The notes beneath the pieces were generated by a model. It did no database searches. It was not told the DNA's origin and saw only the letters and a program-made list of their open reading frames with translations. A DNA stretch of 17,815 bases from Agaricicola taiwanensis_A. Its GTDB lineage: Bacteria; Pseudomonadota; Alphaproteobacteria; Rhizobiales; Methylopilaceae. The translations under genes and the position numbers were made by a program. The stretch spans positions 1 through 17,815 of the forward strand of contig JBEBSP010000042.1 of assembly GCA_040394255.1 (NCBI GenBank), read 5' to 3'. Of the stretch, positions 1 to 5,846 are shown piece by piece. Within the stretch, counting starts at the first letter, position 1. The number at the start of each line of letters is the position of its first letter.

Positions 1-684
1 CAGGATCGGCATGAGCCGATATGACCTGACCGACTTCGAGTGGCGCGTGATCGAGTCCCTGCTGCCCAACAAACCCCGCGGCGTGCCGCGGGTCGATGAT
101 CGCCGCGTGCGATGGCGGAAGGCAGGCGTCTGGGATCGGATGATGGATGCCATCACTGCCGCCTATGACGGCGACATCCAGATGATCGACAGCACTTCCA
201 TCCGGGCGCACCAACAGGCTGCGACGGCAAAAAGGGGGATCGAGATCATTGTCTCGGTTGCTCGCGAGGCGGCCTCACGACCAAAATCCATGCCGTCGTC
301 GATGCGCAAGGGCTCCCGATCCGGCTCGGCCTGACCGCTGGCTAGGCACATGATGGCCAAGCCGCGGACGGTCTGCTCAACCACCTTGGGCCGCACATAA
401 TCGTGCTCGCCGACAAAGCCTACGATGCTGATCGCATCCGCACGCTGATCGAGGAACAGGGCGCCACGCCCAACACCCCGTCCAAATCGAATCGAAAGTG
501 GAAGCCTTGCTTCAGCAAGCGGCTCTATCGTGAGCGCAATCTGATCGAGCGCTTCTTCTCCAAACTCAAACACTTCCGCCGCGTCGCCACCCGCTACGAT
601 AAGTTGGCGGAGAACTTCCTCGCCATGGTCCAGCTCGCATCAATGCGCCTGTGGCTCCGCGCTTATGAGTCTACGGCCTAACGC
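1..684 (+). mobile_element. IS5-family (IS427-like) insertion sequence remnant, left end outside the window
   Basis: The stretch is filled by a broken IS5-type transposase. Only 10 bases precede its start codon, so the left terminal inverted repeat is not visible. On the right, the transposase stop lies 3 bases before the stem of the shared terminator, and no typical IS terminal repeat is seen there. The right end therefore looks lost or eroded. The element is almost certainly immobile. Confidence 0.75.
11..681 (+). pseudogene. IS5-family (IS427 group) transposase, degenerate
   Basis: This was a DDE transposase made from two overlapping frames. The first frame (11-334) begins MSRYDLTDFEWRVIESLLPN, typical of IS427-group enzymes. 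It jumps from VDDRRV straight to RWRKAGVWDR; from memory of the family about 32 residues (the LNGIFWVLRSGAPWRDLP region) are missing, an in-frame deletion probably between two GTG triplets. The second half lies in the -1 frame, joined at an A5G5 tract (229-238), the usual place for programmed frameshifting in this group. That frame reads SRGGLTTKIHAVVDAQGLPI, then has a TAG at 343-345 where relatives have Gln, and continues to 681. The DDE residues survive: Asp (codon 187-189), Asp of LADKAYD (412-414) and Glu of LIERFF (547-549). The deletion and the stop both argue against function. Confidence 0.85.
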
Positions 685-711
685 AAAACGGGGCCGTGAG
701 GCCCCGTTTTT
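685..711. terminator. Bidirectional rho-independent terminator between sod and the IS remnant
   Basis: A perfect 11-bp stem (685-695 with 700-710) closes a GTGA loop. It is flanked by T5 on the + strand, and by T4 at the end of the stem when read on the - strand. It lies just past the stop of the - strand superoxide dismutase and just past the stop of the + strand transposase, so it can end transcription from both sides. Confidence 0.85.
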
Positions 712-731
712 CATGTCTGTGACCGAATGCT

Positions 732-1328
732 TCAGACGGCTTCGTCGTAAAGCTTCTCGACGTATTCCCAGTTCACGAGGTTTTCGATGAAAGCCTTGAG
801 GTAATCGGGGCGACGGTTGCGGTAGTCGATGTAATAGGAATGCTCCCACACGTCGACGCCGAGGATCGGGGTCGCGCCATGCACCAGCGGGCTTTCGCCG
901 TTGGGCGTCTTGGCGATTTCCAGCTTGCCGTTCTTGAGCGCGAGCCAGGCCCAGCCGGAGCCGAACTGGCCGACGCCGGCCTGGATGAAGTCTTCCTTGA
1001 ACTTTTCGAACGGGCCGATGTCCTCTTCGATCTTCTTGAGGAGCTTGCCCGGAGCGGCGCCGCCGCCGTTCGGCTTCATCCAGTTCCAGAAGTGCAGGTG
1101 ATTGTAGTGCTGGCCGGCATTGTTGAACAACGGCTGGTTCTTGCCGTAAGAACCCTTGACGATCTCTTCAAGGCTCTTTCCCGCAAGGTCGGAGCCTTCG
1201 AGAAGCTTGTTGCCGGTGGTCACATAAGCATTGTGATGCTTGTCGTGATGGAACTCCAGCGTCTCGGCGGACATATATGGTTGGAGGGCATCGTATGCGT
1301 AGGGAAGGTCAGGCAGTTTGAAGGTCAT
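732..1328 (-). CDS. sodB: Superoxide dismutase, Fe (or cambialistic Fe/Mn) type
   Basis: A cytosolic Fe/Mn superoxide dismutase that converts superoxide to peroxide and oxygen. The 198-residue length is normal for the family. The four metal ligands are visible: His27 (EFHHDKHHNAYV), His77 (NNAGQHYNH), Asp159 and His163 (GVDVWEHSYY). Gln73 lies where iron enzymes carry their active-site Gln, and the position where Mn enzymes have Gln (TPNGESPL) is Gly, so iron type is favoured; metal preference cannot be proven from sequence. A GGAGA ribosome site stands about 7 bases before the ATG. It appears to be a single-gene unit, with its own promoter candidate upstream and a strong terminator downstream. 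Confidence 0.95.
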   Translation of the reverse strand: MTFKLPDLPYAYDALQPYMSAETLEFHHDKHHNAYVTTGNKLLEGSDLAGKSLEEIVKGSYGKNQPLFNNAGQHYNHLHFWNWMKPNGGGAAPGKLLKKIEEDIGPFEKFKEDFIQAGVGQFGSGWAWLALKNGKLEIAKTPNGESPLVHGATPILGVDVWEHSYYIDYRNRRPDYLKAFIENLVNWEYVEKLYDEAV

Positions 1329-1389
1329 GGAAATTCTCCGGGCGTCGCGGATGGACCGGGCTTTCGCCGGACAGGCGGGTAACCCGCCT

Positions 1390-1418
1390 TACATAGGCAA
1401 GGTTCCCGGCTGCGGCAA
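1390..1418 (-). promoter_or_regulatory. Candidate sod promoter
   Basis: On the - strand a TTGCCG -35 (1413-1418) and a TATGTA -10 (1390-1395) are separated by 17 bases, about 60 bases before the sod start. A 7-bp inverted repeat (1373-1379 with 1383-1389, 3-base loop) sits around the predicted transcription start and could be a regulator site or a 5' hairpin. Confidence 0.35.
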
Positions 1419-1493
1419 CAGCCGATGCGCTTGGGAAAGATTTCATTCTTCCCTGCCAATGATCCTTGAGCCCTGTTTGGAAGGAATGACGTC

Positions 1494-2606
1494 ATGACGG
1501 TCGTGCTGCTTGCTGTCGGCGGGCTTCTCGCACTCTGGGGCTTTTATGTTCTGGCCTCGCTGGACGCCATCGCCGCCGTGGATGTCGGATCGCATCTGAT
1601 CATCGGCGGAGCGGTCGTGGCGGCTCTCGCCGGCATCACCCGCGCGCTCGACCGCATGCGCCGGCAGATCGAGGCCGCCGCGCCGCGCACGGAGCCCCTG
1701 GCTCCGCATCCGTCGTCTGTCCATCCGGCCGGCTCCGCGCCTTCGGTGTCGCCTGACGTACCGCCGGTGGCGGCCACGTCGCGGCCGCCCGCGCGTCTTG
1801 CCGAACCGTCGGTTCCGCGCCCGGCCGCCCGGACAGCGCCGGTGCAGGCCGAAGGCCCGGTGCCGGACTTCCTGGTTCGCACGGCAACCTCCGCGACGGT
1901 TGCCGCCGCGGCCGCCACGGCGCCGGCGCTGCTGCGCGAAGGCAGTCTCAACGGCGTCAATTACCGGTTCTATTCGGACGGCTCGGTTGAATCGGAAGGC
2001 CAGAACGGCACCGAGCACTATCCTTCGCTGGACGCCCTGCGCGAGGCCATTCTGGCGCGTCGCTCCGACGCCTCCGGTGGTGGGGCCTTGACGTCAGCGG
2101 TTGCGGATCAGCGGAAGGATCTTGCGGAAGAGGTCGGTTCCGGCGCGCCCGAGCCATTCATAGACGACCATTTCGGACGTGACGATGTCGACGCCGTGGC
2201 GGATGAGCCGCTGGAAAGCGATCTGCCGGTCGTCGAGGCTCCGCGAGCCTACGGCATCCGCGACGACGGCGACATCGAACCCACGGTCGGCGAGATCGAT
2301 GGCGGTCTGCAGGACGCAGATATGCGCTTCCAGGCCTCCGAGGATGATCTGGCGCCGCCCCTGGATGCGCAGTTCGAGGAGACGTTCGAGGAAGACGGGC
2401 TCTTTTACGGCCGAGAAGGCGATCTTGGGTACGATGAGCCCGCCGTCGATGCCGGAGAGCCGGTCGAGGAGCGGCGCGAGCGTTGGTCCGAGACCCTGAG
2501 GATGCTGCTCCGTCGTGACCGGGGGAACGCCGGAGGCTCCGGCGACGTCGATCAGAAGCCCGAGCCGCTGGACGATCCGTTCGATTTCGGGGATCGCCGG
2601 CGCTAG
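1494..2606 (+). CDS. Proline/alanine-rich two-TM membrane protein, C-terminal third antisense to the hydrolase gene
   Basis: Not recognised as a named family. Residues 3-23 and 33-51 form two hydrophobic segments joined by a short loop, followed by a basic stretch (RALDRMRRQ). Residues about 60-148 are Pro/Ala-rich, a likely disordered linker. Residues 150-188 (GSLNGVNYRFYSDGSVES onward) look like a small folded domain. TGGAAGGA lies 9 bases before the ATG. From residue 201 on, the reading frame runs opposite the isochorismatase-family gene and is acidic and low in complexity, as expected of an antisense frame. A natural protein may end near residue 199: the +1 frame has a TGA at 2089-2091, just before the hydrolase stop. 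Either the stop was lost or a frameshift occurred. The N-terminal half is probably real; the stated end is doubtful. Confidence 0.6.
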   Translation: MTVVLLAVGGLLALWGFYVLASLDAIAAVDVGSHLIIGGAVVAALAGITRALDRMRRQIEAAAPRTEPLAPHPSSVHPAGSAPSVSPDVPPVAATSRPPARLAEPSVPRPAARTAPVQAEGPVPDFLVRTATSATVAAAAATAPALLREGSLNGVNYRFYSDGSVESEGQNGTEHYPSLDALREAILARRSDASGGGALTSAVADQRKDLAEEVGSGAPEPFIDDHFGRDDVDAVADEPLESDLPVVEAPRAYGIRDDGDIEPTVGEIDGGLQDADMRFQASEDDLAPPLDAQFEETFEEDGLFYGREGDLGYDEPAVDAGEPVEERRERWSETLRMLLRRDRGNAGGSGDVDQKPEPLDDPFDFGDRRR

Positions 2607-2660
2607 GCGCTCCTGCACGTCGACGATGACCAGTGCGGAATGTTCGACGGACAGGAGCAT
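2094..2660 (-). CDS. Isochorismatase-family (cysteine hydrolase) protein
   Basis: A cytosolic hydrolase of the isochorismatase/nicotinamidase-like superfamily; the substrate cannot be told from sequence. Residues 8-160 make the alpha/beta fold. The catalytic triad is in place: Asp14 (VIVDVQERL), Lys79 (IVPKIAFSA) and Cys115 (LGGLEAHICVLQTA), with the typical TEQHPQGLG loop at 50-58. At 188 residues it is of normal size for the short YcaC-like members. GGAGG lies 6 bases before the ATG, in the 14-base gap after msrB, so the two are probably co-transcribed. Its 3' end overlaps the opposing membrane-protein frame by 513 bases. Confidence 0.9.
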   Translation of the reverse strand: MLLSVEHSALVIVDVQERLAPAIPEIERIVQRLGLLIDVAGASGVPPVTTEQHPQGLGPTLAPLLDRLSGIDGGLIVPKIAFSAVKEPVFLERLLELRIQGRRQIILGGLEAHICVLQTAIDLADRGFDVAVVADAVGSRSLDDRQIAFQRLIRHGVDIVTSEMVVYEWLGRAGTDLFRKILPLIRNR

Positions 2661-2674
2661 GGATTGCCTCCGGC

Positions 2675-3085
2675 TCAGCTGCGGGAATCTTCGTCGAGAC
2701 TGAGCGCCGTGCCGTTCATGCAGTAGCGCAGGCCGGTCGGCTGAGGCCCGTCCTCGAACACATGGCCCAGATGGGCATCGCAGGCGCCGCAGCGGATTTC
2801 GGTGCGCACGGGGTAGAGGGAGCGATCCTCGTGGCGCGTCACCGCGTCCGGCGACACCGGTTCCCAGAAGCTTGGCCAGCCCGACCCTGAATCATATTTG
2901 GTTTCAGAGCGGAACAGTGCTGCATCGCAGCAGATGCAGCGGTAGAGTCCCGGATCCTTGGTGTCCCAATAGGGGCCGGTGAAGGCGCGCTCCGTACCCT
3001 GTTCGCGGGTGACCCGATACTGTTCGGGGGTCAGTTTCTCGCGCCATTCGGCGTTATCTTTCACAACTTTTTTCGGTGTACTCAT
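2675..3085 (-). CDS. msrB: Peptide-methionine (R)-S-oxide reductase MsrB
   Basis: Reduces methionine-R-sulfoxide in proteins with thioredoxin as donor. The 136-residue protein from the internal ATG at 3085 starts MSTPKKVVKDNAEW; an AAGGAGA ribosome site at 3091-3097 supports this start over an in-frame ATG at 3175, which would add 30 residues unlike the family. Zinc ligands are Cys50, Cys53, Cys99 and Cys102 (YRCICC and RCGACDAHLGH). The catalytic Cys122 lies in GLRYCMNG, and the substrate-pocket motif SGSGWPSFW is at 66-74. It is first in a two-gene operon with the isochorismatase-family hydrolase. Together with sod it gives the neighbourhood an oxidative-stress flavour. Confidence 0.95.
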   Translation of the reverse strand: MSTPKKVVKDNAEWREKLTPEQYRVTREQGTERAFTGPYWDTKDPGLYRCICCDAALFRSETKYDSGSGWPSFWEPVSPDAVTRHEDRSLYPVRTEIRCGACDAHLGHVFEDGPQPTGLRYCMNGTALSLDEDSRS

Positions 3086-3462
3086 CCCGATCTCCTTTGC
3101 GCTCAATATGGTGCAGACGCGTGGCCGGCGAAAGGGGCGAAACAGTTCCGGCACATCGAGATCGAGAGTTTTCATTGCCTGTTGTAGACATTTGATACAC
3201 TTGCGGGAAACTTAAATAGTTCCATAATCACCCGTATTGGTGGAGGATAATTGTCTGAATCCATGATTTCAACGCATGCAATAGTGAAAAACATCTTGCA
3301 CTAAAGTTCAACTGTGGCTTATTTGCTCAGGAAATCCGTTGAGTTGATTCCGTCTGCCGGTTCTTAATATTGGAGAGGATTGTTGCAGATGTAATCATGC
3401 GTGGATTTTCACCGGGATGCGCCCTGGGGGGTGCGTATTTTCATATCAAGAGAGTTCCGCAC
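3086..3462. promoter_or_regulatory. Divergent AT-rich control region between msrB and mucR
   Basis: About 377 bases separate the two divergent starts, and the half nearer mucR is clearly poorer in GC than its surroundings. A -35-like TTGATT (3344-3349) is followed after 16 bases by AATATT, a weak candidate mucR promoter. AGGAAA at 3329-3334 lies just upstream. MucR/Ros proteins are known to bind AT-rich DNA and usually repress their own gene, so self-binding here is likely by family, not shown. A GGAGG (3242-3246) followed by a 17-codon TTG-started frame (3251-3304) may be a leader peptide. No other gene is seen. Confidence 0.4.
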
Positions 3463-3876
3463 ATGGATGAGAGAGCCCAATCTTCAGATTACATTGATCT
3501 GGCGGCCGATATCGTTTCGGCTTACGTAAGCAACAATACCATCTCGACAGGCGATCTCCCTCGGTTGATCGGTGATGTTCATTTCGCGTTGCGGCGCGTG
3601 GCGGGCGGTCCGGACGAGGCCCCGGCCGAGGTCCAGCGGCCTGCTGTATCCATCAGGAAATCCATCGCTCCAGAATATCTGATCTGTCTGGAAGACGGGA
3701 AGAAGTTCAAGTCGCTGAAGCGGCACCTGCGCACGCAGTACAATCTGTCGCCCGACGAATACCGCGAGAAGTGGGGCCTGCCGTCCGACTACCCCATGGT
3801 GGCTCCGGATTACGCGGCGGCGCGTTCCGAGCTCGCCAAGAAGATGGGTCTGGGCCAGCAGCGCCGCAAGCGCTGA
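3463..3876 (+). CDS. mucR: MucR/Ros-family transcriptional regulator
   Basis: A small DNA-binding regulator of the Ros/MucR family, which controls exopolysaccharide, motility and cell-cycle or virulence genes in alphaproteobacteria by binding AT-rich DNA. The 137-residue protein from ATG 3463 begins MDERAQSSDYIDLAADIVSA, the usual N-terminal oligomerisation region. The core CLEDGKKFKSLKRHLRTQYN is at 75-94, followed by the hallmark SPDEYREKWGLPSDYPMVAP. The zinc site is incomplete: Cys75 and His88 remain, but the second Cys is Asp78 and the last His positions are Gln92/Tyr93. Similar losses occur in natural family members. An ATG at 3370 would add 31 atypical residues and is rejected; AAGAGAG lies 8 bases before the chosen start. 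A strong terminator follows. Confidence 0.92.
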   Translation: MDERAQSSDYIDLAADIVSAYVSNNTISTGDLPRLIGDVHFALRRVAGGPDEAPAEVQRPAVSIRKSIAPEYLICLEDGKKFKSLKRHLRTQYNLSPDEYREKWGLPSDYPMVAPDYAAARSELAKKMGLGQQRRKR

Positions 3877-3897
3877 CACCACGTTTGCGAATGAGAC

Positions 3898-3927
3898 AAG
3901 GCCGCCCGGGACGATCGGGCGGCCTTT
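3898..3927. terminator. Terminator between mucR and the opposing small gene
   Basis: An 11-bp perfect stem (3898-3908 with 3916-3926), 7-base loop, rich in GC, ending in TTT. It stands 21 bases after the mucR stop and 11 bases beyond the stop of the convergent small gene, so it can serve both directions. The T run is short. Confidence 0.7.
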
Positions 3928-3937
3928 GGCGTTTCCG

Positions 3938-4207
3938 CTATCGCCGCCGTTCGGCCAGCAGCGCCTGCCACAGCGCGATATGGCGGTTGAGGTCATAGGA
4001 CCAGTGCCCGGCGCGCCCGCGCCGGCGTTCGGCCCGAAGCTTGCGGGTAAGTTGGCTGACGATGGCGCTGCGTGGCGGTGCGTCCGCCTGGAATGCGAAG
4101 GCCGGCACCAGCCGGGGCAGGTCCCGGTGCCGCTCATAGGTTTTCGGTCCGGCCCGCACGCAGGCGCGCACCGAGGCCTCTGCTTTTGCTCTCATATCCA
4201 CCCTCAT
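3938..4207 (-). CDS. Small basic protein of unknown function
   Basis: An 89-residue protein I do not recognise. It is strongly basic with many Arg (RKLRAERRRGRAGHW, and AERRR at the end), without a signal peptide or membrane segment. A GGAGGA ribosome site lies 7 bases before the ATG, it ends cleanly beside a shared terminator, and its start faces a divergent promoter region; these support a real gene. The C-terminal half (AGHWSYDLNRHIALWQALLAERR) reads as one amphipathic helix. Nucleic-acid binding would be a guess based on charge only. Confidence 0.65.
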   Translation of the reverse strand: MRVDMRAKAEASVRACVRAGPKTYERHRDLPRLVPAFAFQADAPPRSAIVSQLTRKLRAERRRGRAGHWSYDLNRHIALWQALLAERRR

Positions 4208-4244
4208 GACGGCATCCTCCGATGGCTGCGATGAGGAAAGATAA

Positions 4245-4284
4245 TTTTCCTACTTGACTATGTAAAGGACTAAAAGCCTATATA
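4245..4284 (+). promoter_or_regulatory. Candidate promoter of the DUF6456 gene
   Basis: TTGACT (4254-4259) is followed after 18 bases by CTATAT (4278-4283), inside an AT-rich stretch in otherwise GC-rich DNA. The predicted transcript would start very near the coding start. TTTTCCTA at 4245-4252 is the reverse complement of the TAGGAAAA found before both promoters in the 15.5-16 kb island. A divergent promoter for the small - strand gene probably shares this region. Confidence 0.45.
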
Positions 4285-4298
4285 GCGCATCGAAACGG

Positions 4299-5105
4299 AT
4301 GGGGGCTGTCATGGTCGGTCGGAAAAAGGCGCAACGGGCGGGGGCTCCGGTGCGTGAACGCATGGGGCGGCGGGCGATGGCGCTGCTAGGCCGGATGGAG
4401 CAGTCGGAGCATCCCGCAATCGGCATTCCGGACAGGGACCGGGACGCGGCGGAACACCTCTTGGACATGGATCTTGCCCGCAGAACACCGAAGGGCGGTC
4501 TGGCGATCACCGCCGCGGGGCGGGCTCACCTGGAGCGGCGGCGAGCGGGAGAGGGTGCCTTTCGGGCCCAGCACAGCAAGCTGAGCGCCGGTGACGGCGG
4601 TGTCCGGCGCAACACCGAGGAAAGCCCCCTGGACTGGTTGCGCCGCAGGCAGAAGCCAGGCGCGGGAGCCAGCCTCATCTCCTTGAGCGGATTCACGGCT
4701 GGCGAGCGCCTGCGCAGCGATTTCACGCTGGCGCAGATGATGCCGCGGGTCACCATGAACTGGGAGGCGGCGATCGCGAGCGGTCGGCGCGGCGGCGCCG
4801 GCCATGCCGCCGATCTCGGCGATGTGGCGGTCGCGGCGCGCCAGCGGCTGGCACACGCACTCGATGCCGTCGGCGGGGAGTTCTCGGGGCTATTGCTGGA
4901 TGTCTGCTGTTTCCTGAAGGGCCTGGAAGCCGTCGAGAGCGAGCGCGGCTGGCCGGGACGCTCGGCCAAGGTCGTGCTCGGCCTCGCCCTGGAGCGTCTG
5001 GCCCGCCATTACGGCATCGCCGAAGTGGCAAGGGGACCCGAGCGCAGCGGGGGCATCCGGCACTGGGGAGCCGCCGATTACCGGCCGCGCATCGATGGCG
5101 GGTGA
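4299..5105 (+). CDS. DUF6456 domain protein with predicted helix-turn-helix N-terminus
   Basis: An alphaproteobacterial protein of unknown function. Residues 24-80 resemble a winged-helix fold ending in TAAGRAHLERR, as in DNA-binding proteins. Residues about 108-245 match my memory of DUF6456: ESPLDWLRRR, GFTAGERLRSDFTLAQMMPR, an RRGGAGHAADL loop, LLLDVCCFLKGLE, and SAKVVLGLALERLARHYG. A role in DNA-linked regulation is plausible but inferred. The start may be ATG 4299 or ATG 4311; neither has a strong ribosome site, and the predicted transcription start is so close that the message may be almost leaderless. It converges on sufE, with 51 bases between the stops. Confidence 0.8.
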   Translation: MGAVMVGRKKAQRAGAPVRERMGRRAMALLGRMEQSEHPAIGIPDRDRDAAEHLLDMDLARRTPKGGLAITAAGRAHLERRRAGEGAFRAQHSKLSAGDGGVRRNTEESPLDWLRRRQKPGAGASLISLSGFTAGERLRSDFTLAQMMPRVTMNWEAAIASGRRGGAGHAADLGDVAVAARQRLAHALDAVGGEFSGLLLDVCCFLKGLEAVESERGWPGRSAKVVLGLALERLARHYGIAEVARGPERSGGIRHWGAADYRPRIDGG

Positions 5106-5156
5106 AAATCCATGCGCGACATCTTGGTGTGGTCCTCGGAGGATCGAAGCCGGGAC

Positions 5157-5582
5157 TCAGGCCGGTGACAATGCCCGTTCGGCTTCGCTGCGGATGCGGG
5201 CGACCATGGCGCGCACGCCATTTGACCGCTGGGGCGTCAGATGGGTTCCCAATCCGAGACGGTCGAGCACCGGCTGCGCGTCGGTCGCGGCGATATCGCG
5301 GGCCGAGCGCCCGGAATAAAGCGCGATGAGGACCGCGATCAGGCCACGCACCAGATGAGCGTCGCTGTCGCCACGGAACACGAGATGAGCCTCGCCATCC
5401 GGCCCCGCGCTTTGCTCCGTCACGAGCCAGACCTGACTGGCGCAACCCTCGACCTTGTTGGTGCGGCTGTGTTCCTCGTCGCTCAGGGGGGCAAGCGCCC
5501 GCCCGATCTCGATCAGGAAGCGGTAGCGGTCGTCCCAGTCGTCGAGGAATTCGAATCCGTCGATGATTTCGTCCAGGGTCAT
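5157..5582 (-). CDS. sufE: SufE-family cysteine desulfurase activator
   Basis: SufE accepts persulfide sulfur from the SufS cysteine desulfurase and passes it to the SufBCD scaffold for iron-sulfur cluster assembly in the cytosol. The 141-residue protein begins MTLDEIIDGFEFLDDWDDRY, the classical opening. The sulfur-accepting Cys47 lies in NKVEGCASQVWL, and FRGDSDAHLVRGLIAVL follows near residue 80. The start at 5582 is chosen over the in-frame ATG at 5603 because AAGGAG lies 6 bases before it and the family begins there. No other suf genes are in the window; isolated sufE genes beside divJ are, from memory, common in this order. Confidence 0.93.
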   Translation of the reverse strand: MTLDEIIDGFEFLDDWDDRYRFLIEIGRALAPLSDEEHSRTNKVEGCASQVWLVTEQSAGPDGEAHLVFRGDSDAHLVRGLIAVLIALYSGRSARDIAATDAQPVLDRLGLGTHLTPQRSNGVRAMVARIRSEAERALSPA

Positions 5583-5646
5583 GAAGCTCTCCTTGTCCTT
5601 CATATAGGCCGGACAGGAAAGGGATGCGACCCCCTCGCGGAGCCTC

Positions 5647-5736
5647 TCAACCGGCCGTAACCCCTGCGATCAGCGCGAGAATGCCGATCCACAGCAGGGT
5701 GCGGGTAATGAGAATAAATGAGAAGGACGAAGGCAT
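5647..5736 (-). CDS. Possible 29-residue single-pass membrane protein
   Basis: A short frame upstream of sufE on the same strand. It starts MPSSFSFILITRTLLWIG and continues as an unbroken hydrophobic helix to TAG-G at the end, with no charged residue except one Arg. The length and composition fit a small membrane peptide. No good ribosome site is seen before the ATG, and a 29-codon frame can arise by chance, so this is tentative. It lies 64 bases before the sufE start and could share its transcript. Confidence 0.35.
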   Translation of the reverse strand: MPSSFSFILITRTLLWIGILALIAGVTAG

Positions 5737-5846
5737 GGCCGGCAATCTAGACGCGAAGACGTTCGAAGGCGTCAAGAAAATTGCTCAGAGTTTAATCGAT
5801 CACCAGCTTTCGTGGCGTATGGCTTTAGCACTCGCTTAAGCCGGCT

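Noticed and set aside
1443..2018. 191-codon - strand Arg/Gly-rich frame opposite the two-TM protein
   Set aside because: Arg/Gly-rich composition comes from the GC-rich proline/alanine coding on the other strand; no start context.
5624..5839. 71-codon + strand frame between sufE and the kinase
   Set aside because: No ribosome site, no family resemblance, and mixed composition; the opposite strand has the better small-protein candidate.
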